Assembly: GCA_018894105.1 (NCBI GenBank)
Contig: CM032128.1
Span: 18,209,001 to 18,273,000 of the forward strand
DNA: 64,000 bases
Direction: 5' to 3'
Origin: Jacaranda mimosifolia
Taxonomy: Eukaryota; Streptophyta; Magnoliopsida; Lamiales; Bignoniaceae
Shown here: positions 57,474 through 64,000 of the stretch, in pieces
How the letters are laid out: each line of letters opens with the position of its first letter
How positions within the stretch are numbered: position 1 is the first letter of the stretch
The notes under the pieces: model-generated
The model's input: the letters and a program-made list of their open reading frames with translations, nothing else
What the model was told of the DNA's origin: nothing
Database searches by the model: none
Translations under genes and position numbers: made by a program

Positions 57474-58161
57474 GGGTGTTTGGGTAAATTTAATTGCAAG
57501 CTGTTTGAAATATTTTATATTTAAAAGTTTAAAAGACATTGAAAAGTATTTGTTAATTTTTTTTTTAAAAGCAACTTATAAAATTCTAAAATATAATTGG
57601 GTTTGTTTGGTTTCATTTTTATATTTTATTTTCACATTTTTTACTATTCAAAAATGAAACACACTACTTTTTACATATTTTTACCAAACATTATTTTTAT
57701 TTTTATTTTCAAAACATATTACCCAATAATATATATATATATCTTTTCCTAATAATCTATATATGTTCTTTCTCTATTTTATTATTTCTATTTCTCTCCA
57801 CCTACAACCTACTAAATCCAACATAATCATTATTTTTCTAACAAGTTATTCAAATAAAAACTCATTTTTACTAACTAACGTTTTAAATTTTAAAAATAAT
57901 GAAAATGAAAACTGAAAATGAAAATAAAACCAAACGGGCCCTAGAATATCAATGGCTCTTTTAAAAAGAAGGAGATTCTAATTTATTTCTAGATCTTAGT
58001 ATACTCTTTTAATTACAAAATTATCATTATTAATATCTTAATAAGTTTTAAATTTTTGTTTTATCCAAAATACTTTAATAATTTATTTTAAAAATAAAAT
58101 CTAATATTTTATAAATTCTAAAAATATTTTATAAAATATAAAAATTTATACCAAACACACT
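57474..58161. mobile_element. MITE-like element, outer copy of a nested pair
   Basis: Ends GGTGTTTGGGTAAATTT (57474 onward) and AAATTTATACCAAACACAC (ending about 58161) are imperfect inverted repeats. The body is AT-rich and non-coding. The target duplication is unclear. A second MITE lies inside. Confidence 0.55.
57597..57943. mobile_element. MITE-like element, inner copy
   Basis: Ends TTGGGTTTGTTTGGTTTCAT and ATAAAACCAAACGGGCCCTA are inverted repeats of the widespread plant GGGCCCGTTTGGTTT type. It has no coding capacity. Confidence 0.65.
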
Positions 58162-58368
58162 TTAAATAATATTTGGAAGATCTATTTGTGGTGTATTCCC
58201 AATTTTTTTTTTTTTTTTTTTTGATCTAGCGTGGTGTATTCCCAATTTGCTTCACATATTTGTAGTATGAACTAAAAACGAGTAGGCAGTAGCTAGTCGG
58301 TAGTGTACGATCGTAGTAGTGAAGATTCTGGTCCCTGTTCTGGGTTTTCCACCTGGGCCTGGGGGGCA

Positions 58369-58964
58369 CACTATTTAAAAAACCGGACCGACCCGATCTG
58401 TCGGACCGTCAACCGGCCGGTGAACCGGTCCAATTTTCTCAAAAAATTGAAAAAATGAAAAAAAGGTCATATTTTGTAAAAACCGTTCAAATTGGCCGGT
58501 CGGACCGGTGAACTGTTCACGGTTCAATTGAACCGGACCGGTTTTTTAATTTAATTTTTAATAAAATTAATTTTTTTTTAATTTTTTTGGTGTAAGTACA
58601 AAGTTTGAAAGCTAAAGTAAACTTCACAAGCTATTTAAAAGTGAAAAAAAGCCTTAGTTTAGAGGTTAGAATTAATTTACACACTATTAACTTTAAATTT
58701 TAGATTTCATACATTTAAATTGTTGTAATCATTTATAATATAAATTGTGAAATTTGGATTGTAATGTTAGATAATATAATTTAAGCTCTTTATGTTTTAT
58801 ATTTTGGCATTTTATTAATTTTTAAGTAATATATATAACATAAATATATTTATTTCGTAATTATGACGTCATGGTTCAATTACGGTCCGACCAACAGTTG
58901 AACCAGTGAATCGTGAACCAGTAAATTTTTCGATTCAATGAATGATCCGATTTTTCGAACACTG
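58369..58964. mobile_element. TIR element with CCGGACCGGT-type subterminal repeats
   Basis: Left end CACTATTTAAAAAACCGGA and right end (reverse) CAGTGTTCGAAAAATCGGA match at 13 of 19 positions. The flanks GGGGCA (58363-58368) and GGGGCA (58965-58970) form a direct repeat. Many GGACCGG/CCGGTC repeats lie near both ends. It is non-coding. The CACTA-like left terminus contrasts with a six-base duplication, so the superfamily is open. Confidence 0.7.
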
Positions 58965-59022
58965 GGGGCATACAATTTAGTCTTGTTGTAAACCCACACG
59001 TGGCAATCCTGCAGTATATATA

Positions 59023-59052
59023 TAGAGAGAGAGACACACACACACACACACA
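59023..59052. repeat. GA/CA microsatellite
   Basis: Compound AGAGAGAG then CACACACACA repeat. Confidence 0.85.
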
Positions 59053-59109
59053 TTGCCTTTTCATGGTACCACTTTTATTACTATTTTTCATCTTTCACTC
59101 ATTTTGAGG

Positions 59110-59887
59110 TAGGGCTGTCAACGGGTCGGATTTGGATCAAATCAAGATAATTCGAATCCAAATTCGATAACATGTATATATAATCGAATCCGAATCCGAG
59201 TCCTATAGGATCTATGCATGCCAATTTCATGTCCGGATCCGATAAAAATCTGAAACCCGATAAGAAAGTCAAAAAACAAATTGCATTCTTTAAATTTTTA
59301 TATTATTAGAAATAACCGTCTTATAAGACATATTATATGAGATTTCAAGATTACCTTTTAATCCAAATATAATATTTACAAAGTTAAGAGAGCTCAAATT
59401 TAGATTTTTTTTCACAACTTTTTATCATATTAAAGATTTAAGGCATAATCCATTAGGGTTGTATCAAATTGATCATTCAGTAATGTATATTTTACAGTGC
59501 ATAAATCATTATAAATTGTGTATTTAGGCTATAATATGAAACATACGTATATATATATAATTACTTTATTAAATTAATTGCTTCAAAGAAATAAAAAAAT
59601 TAGGACATTATCAATTATAATATCACATATATTGCATTCCAGTCAAAAGTCTTCATTAATATAATTTATACTATATAATTATCAATTTAATAATATATTT
59701 AATAAAATTCAGATTCGGAGCTTTATCGGATTGGATTGTCTAATTCCATATCCGATCAACTTATTTCGGATTATGGATATTTATAATCAAATCTGATTCA
59801 TCGGACATTTTAATCGGATAAAAATCCTAAAATTCGAATCAAATTCAGATCAAATTCGGATTAAAATCCGATCCATTGACAGCCCTA
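59110..59887. mobile_element. hAT MITE
   Basis: Terminal inverted repeats TAGGGCTGTCAA and TTGACAGCCCTA, 778 bases. The flanks TTTTGAGG (59102-59109) and TGTTGAGG (59888-59895) are an 8-bp duplication with one mismatch. Subterminal GGATCGGAT and AATCCGA repeats occur at both ends. No transposase is present. Confidence 0.88.
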
Positions 59888-59895
59888 TGTTGAGG

Positions 59896-60630
59896 TGCTG
59901 GATTCACCATCCACCATCCTCCTGCAAAGGATCTTCCACTCTGGTTATCAATGCTATGCAATTGATATATATTTTTGGAAAACATATTTGAAATATGTAA
60001 TAAATACTATTATATTTATTTTGTGATTTAAATTAGATGTGAATAGAGTTTATGGAATTCTCAACAATCATGACCATTTGTGCATTATTTATATGAGCAT
60101 TATAAATCCTACCAAATAATTATTGCTATTACTTTCAAACTTTTATTTTTCAACATCTCCTGAAAATAATGAATGCTAACTATGTAAGTTTTACTAAATG
60201 AATTTTACATAAGAAGAAATCATTGCAGTTTGCATTACTATTGCATTCCATCACTTACTACAACAAAAGGGCCAAATTAAAATGACAATATTGAGGTATT
60301 ATTATATTAAATTTTAATAATAATCCGTATGCATGATACTAATAATTGCATTAATCCCCACTCTCCTTATGGGTCCGAAAGGGATATCTTTTTACTCATT
60401 ATTAAACAAAGTCCTTTAATTGCTTCTTCAATTAAGACTATCCACAAAGAAAAGAGACGATATTGCAAGTGACAAGACCATTTATGAAGAGATTAATTAA
60501 ATAAAACCTTGATGATTGTTGCCCCATAACTATTTTAAAGAGGAATAAACTTACACATCACAAGAGAAAGTGACCAGCAGCCAACCCTCCGCGCTAGTTT
60601 TCGTTTTATTAATTACTAGCTATATATATT

Positions 60631-60631
<1 letters not shown>
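59896..60631. other. Intergenic AT-rich DNA
   Basis: No coding, RNA or clear repeat feature. CACTTACTACAACAAAA near 60252 faintly resembles a CACTA terminus, but no partner was found. Confidence 0.3.
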
Positions 60632-60674
<43 letters not shown>

Positions 60675-60694
60675 AATATATATATATATATATA
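60632..60694. repeat. TG and TA microsatellite
   Basis: About 19 TG units followed by a TA run. Confidence 0.9.
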
Positions 60695-61285
60695 CTCATT
60701 AATATACATATTTTCTAGATTGTCTGTTGAATCATTTAAAATATACTAACCTTTCTATATTCGCACCTTAAATTATTAGGTCTTCATTATAGGAATCATA
60801 TGGAACCACCAATTGCGATCACACTGCCAAGCAAATTAAAGCCTATTAATAATGCCTAAGACATTTTTCTTTCTTTTCCCCCAGTTTTTGTATGATTGGT
60901 TTGTTGGGTTTTGATAAGTTAGTCAAATCATACTAATACACAGCCAAGGGGATAAGATTAAAAAAAAAAAGAAAAAACAAAAAGAATAGTTTTCTCCCTC
61001 TTTAAGGAATGTTCAGCGTATTCACATTATTGTGGTTTTGAGTCCGTTAGACATGTCGATTTGACAGGAGATCAGGGTATAATTAAATAGATATTAAGTA
61101 ATGCTAATTGATATTGTTTGAATTTGATTGAATTCTTTTATTATGATCGAAATGGTTTTTAGATTTGGTTTAATAGTTATGCAAGACAAGCCAAACGAGC
61201 GTTTAAATTGAATAAGAATTAAAATCATGCAAGCAACCTAATAATTTTAGGTACATGATTTTTAGCTAATTGAGTTAATTACCTC
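60695..61285. other. Intergenic AT-rich DNA
   Basis: Nothing recognised beyond homopolymer A runs near 60961. Confidence 0.3.
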
Positions 61286-61760
61286 CATTGCTACAAAAAT
61301 GCTCTTTTGCGATGACAATTTGCGAAAGAAAAATGATCGGTTGTAATTAATCTGCAAGGGATTTTTCCCCGGCAATTCCCTGCAAAGTTGAGGGAGAAAA
61401 TAAAATTCAAAATTTTATTGCAAAAACAGAAAAAAAAAAATTCAAATTTTTATTTTTGTGATGGAAAATCACAAAATAAATTTAAAAATATTTTTTAAAT
61501 TTTGATGTGAAAATTTTCATTGCAAAAATAGAAAAAAAAAAAAAAAAACCTTTGTAAGGGAAAATTTTTCCAAGAACAAATTAAAAAAATAAAAAATTAA
61601 TTTGCAAACCAACGCAAGAGTTAAAAAAGGAGATAAAAAATGAAAATAAATTTAAGAACTAATTTGTGATGGATTTTTTCATTGTGAAATGCATGTAATT
61701 AAAATTTCTACAAATGGTGCAACACTTTGCGATGAGTAAAATTCATCATAACATTTCAAA
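61286..61760. repeat. Possible CACTA-like non-autonomous fragment
   Basis: ATTGCTACAAAAATGCTC followed by TTTGCGATGACAATTTGCG resembles the termini of plant elements that start CACTACAA. TTTGCGATG recurs near 61727. No right terminal repeat or duplication could be defined. Confidence 0.3.
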
Positions 61761-62080
61761 AAAATATATTCATATTAAAGAAATTCATGGAAAATGGTAA
61801 GAAAAATTATAAATTCAAAATTATATTTTGTGAGGAATGTAAAAAGTATATAATATTTTAGATTTGTCATGAAATAATCCATGCAGGCTATTTTTATATT
61901 AAAAAAAATGAAATAAATAACAAATAATTAATATATTTATTATTTGTGAAAATTATATCATTATTTTTAAAAACTTTCTAATAATAATGTTTTATGACTA
62001 ATATTAGTTATATATATTTTATAAGCTATAATGTTATATTAGTTTATTCAATTATTTAAAAATTTTCAATATACATACAG

Positions 62081-62087
<7 letters not shown>

Positions 62088-62116
<29 letters not shown>
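62088..62116. repeat. AT microsatellite
   Basis: Run of TA dinucleotides. Confidence 0.85.
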
Positions 62117-62120
<4 letters not shown>

Positions 62121-62426
62121 ACAAGAGGAATTGAGGAAAACAATAATAAATTAAAAAAAATTTAAACACTGGGAAAATTTTGATGAAGATTTAATTTGTC
62201 TAGATAAGAGCAATAACTCAAGCTTAATTAAATTAGAAAAAAATGTAGTGGTTAATTTAATCAACAATTAAGATATTATTAAAATAAAACATAATTAAAT
62301 GAGGGAGATTAACATTATATCGAGAGTTATGTTACTTTTATGATTATTGTTATGTATGTTTTAGAAACAATAATTAGATTTAATTTATGCAAATATTTAT
62401 ATTTTTTTCAATATCAAATCTCATAA

Positions 62427-62455
62427 TATATATATATATAGATAGATAGATAGAT
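62427..62455. repeat. TA and GATA microsatellite
   Basis: TATATATA then GATAGATAGATAGATA. Confidence 0.85.
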
Positions 62456-63126
62456 ACTGTTAAAATTGACTATGAAGATAATTTGGTAAATTAAATAACA
62501 ATGGCACAATGACTTAAAATTAATTAAATAAGTAAAAGGGTCAGGGGAGCACATAAAACAAACTAAACCCATAAAGAGGGGCAGAAAAACTGTAATGGGC
62601 TTAAACTCATCAAAACTAAAATATATAAATATGAAGCCCAAAAAGAACAGTGGGAGGGGAATCATTCATAAAAAAATAAAAAACACAGAGAAGTTTTAAG
62701 AAATAAAAAATCTTTCTGCGTGCGTTCTAGAGAAAAACGAACTGACATGCTATTGTCTTTCGAAAAGGATCCTACTGCATTTTCGTGGAGTATCATTTTG
62801 GGCCATATGTGCGAACTCAGAGAAGGAAGTAGGAATGTTGAGGATGTGGACAAGATCCATGATAGAAGTCTCTAGTACTCACATAGCCTCTTAATGTAAG
62901 AAAAACAATAACCACCAAGGTCCACACTAGCCAGTAACAAGGAAGGAGGATGCCAACAACCTCGTCTCTATCAAGCCTCAAAATAGAAAGAGAAAGGATG
63001 AGGAATAAGAGTTTGGAGTGTAAGAAGAACTCAAGAGTATAGAAATCTACCTTAAAGATCCCTTGATGACTACTGAGATTGGAGCCTTTCTAGACCTAGA
63101 TTTGGAGAAGGAGCTAGTATGTTTCC
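62456..63126. other. Intergenic DNA with no recognised gene
   Basis: More balanced composition than its surroundings between 62690 and 63120, but no frame is open for long and no protein motif was seen. It could be an old gene fragment. Confidence 0.3.
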
Positions 63127-63420
63127 TAAGAGTGTCAATGGGCCGGGGCGGGGAGGGGATGGGAATAGCCCCCCCCCCACCTCTCACCCCCACAAGGTGA
63201 AAATACCCCCATCCCCACCCCCATTCCTGTGGCAAATACCCATCCCCGATCTCCTATGGGGAGACAGTTACCCACGAATTTGATAAATTAAAAAAAATTA
63301 TCAAATTCATAAAAAAATTTAGAAAAGAAAAAAGAACTAAAATTTTTCAATAATGTAAATTACTTCCGAAATTAATTATATTTCATAATAAAATATTATA
63401 AGATAAATAATACATAAACA
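63127..63420. mobile_element. Decayed GC-rich hAT-like MITE fragment
   Basis: TAAGAGTGTCAATGGGCC is a decayed form of the TAGGGATGGCAATGGG-type end. It is followed by GGGGCGGGGAGGGGATGGG, C-rich tracts and ATCTCCTATGGGGA. It resembles the element at 1521-2021. No right terminus was found, so the end is approximate. Confidence 0.5.
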
Positions 63421-63764
63421 TAAATTTAAAAAAAAACATAACAATTTGTCAATTTCTCCAAAGGGTTCTCCATTTAGCTTAACTCTTCCCTACAACTCTC
63501 CATTTAAATTGACTCCTACAAAAATATATGTATTTTATCAAAAGAAAAAACAATTCAAATAACCAAATATATTTTGATATTAATTTAAAAAGTATTTTCA
63601 TCATCATCTTTATCCACTTGTATTGTGAAGCATTCAAAGTCCATTTTTTCTTTTGAACAACCTGGGAAAAGAAAAGAAAAAAAGTTAAGAGAGGATTTGT
63701 AAAGTATAAGCATTAATATTAATACTAAAATTGTTTTACCTTGCAAATCAGTGCACAACCAATC
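63421..63764. other. AT-rich spacer before copia LTR
   Basis: Nothing recognised; short ORFs look accidental. Confidence 0.3.
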
Positions 63765-64000
63765 TATTGGAATAGTGCCCGGCAAGCCAATTATATTGGC
63801 CTTATTAAACTTATTTCCTTGTAAAACAGTCTTGATTGAATGATATTCTTTATATGACCACTTTCATCTTATGGTTTATATTACTTCACTTGCATTTGGA
63901 TGAAACCCTTAGATCATACATGACTACGAGACTTGGTTCGATGACCATGGAATAAGTCTCACACAGTCGTGATCTTAAATTTTCAAAATCATAGGATCTT
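63765..64000 (+). repeat. Copia LTR J, cut by window end
   Basis: TATTGGAATAGTGCCCGGC (TGTTGG mutated to TATTGG) followed by sequence matching the starts of the A, E and F plus-oriented LTRs. It continues beyond the window. Confidence 0.82.

Noticed and set aside
62414..62853. Minus-strand ORFs of 63-83 codons near 62414-62853
   Set aside because: Composition follows AT-rich and microsatellite DNA; no motif or conserved pattern.

Overview
This window is nuclear DNA of a flowering plant, almost certainly a eudicot; the species is not identifiable from the sequence. The evidence is AT-rich DNA packed with plant Ty1/copia elements primed by initiator-Met tRNA, MULE and hAT DNA transposons, and one plant-specific ALOG (LSH) gene. 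No tRNA or rRNA gene, CRISPR array or bacterial operon was seen.

Positions 1-24755 are a nest. A Mutator-like (MULE) transposase gene is split: its middle lies at 1-618 and its SWIM zinc-finger end at 23565-24755. Between them sits a plus-strand copia element (A, 619-23564) flanked by a perfect CCTAC duplication. A is itself interrupted in its integrase by a minus-strand element of the same family (B, 6977-19546). The LTRs of A and B carry further DNA transposons (1521-2021, 8008-9462, 18152-18973). A broken GRF zinc-finger gene (25632-25960, minus) lies convergent to the MULE end.

Positions 26235-54950 hold more of the same copia family: truncated C and D in minus orientation, E (28621-50539) in plus orientation, F (30715-47424, TSD TTAGG) inserted in E, and G (36925-47036, minus) inserted in F with a deletion at its right edge. 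A minus LTR fragment, a probable gypsy LTR piece and a clean solo LTR (52793-54950, TSD ATTAA) follow. Every retroelement reading frame is broken by stops or frameshifts and several catalytic residues are changed, so none looks autonomous.

Positions 54951-64000 are gene-bearing and lower in LTR elements. They contain one intact host gene, an LSH5/LSH6-type ALOG transcription factor (56100-56708), whose 3' end shows a likely frameshift. Downstream come several MITE-like elements (57474-58161, 58369-58964, 59110-59887), microsatellites, a GC-rich MITE fragment and the start of another copia LTR at 63765.

No clearly new biological system was found. The most interesting points are the TSD-supported nesting, two conserved but unexplained features of the copia family (a promoter palindrome and a four-copy leader motif), the GC-rich cargo of the 8008-9462 element, and the altered LSH C-terminus.
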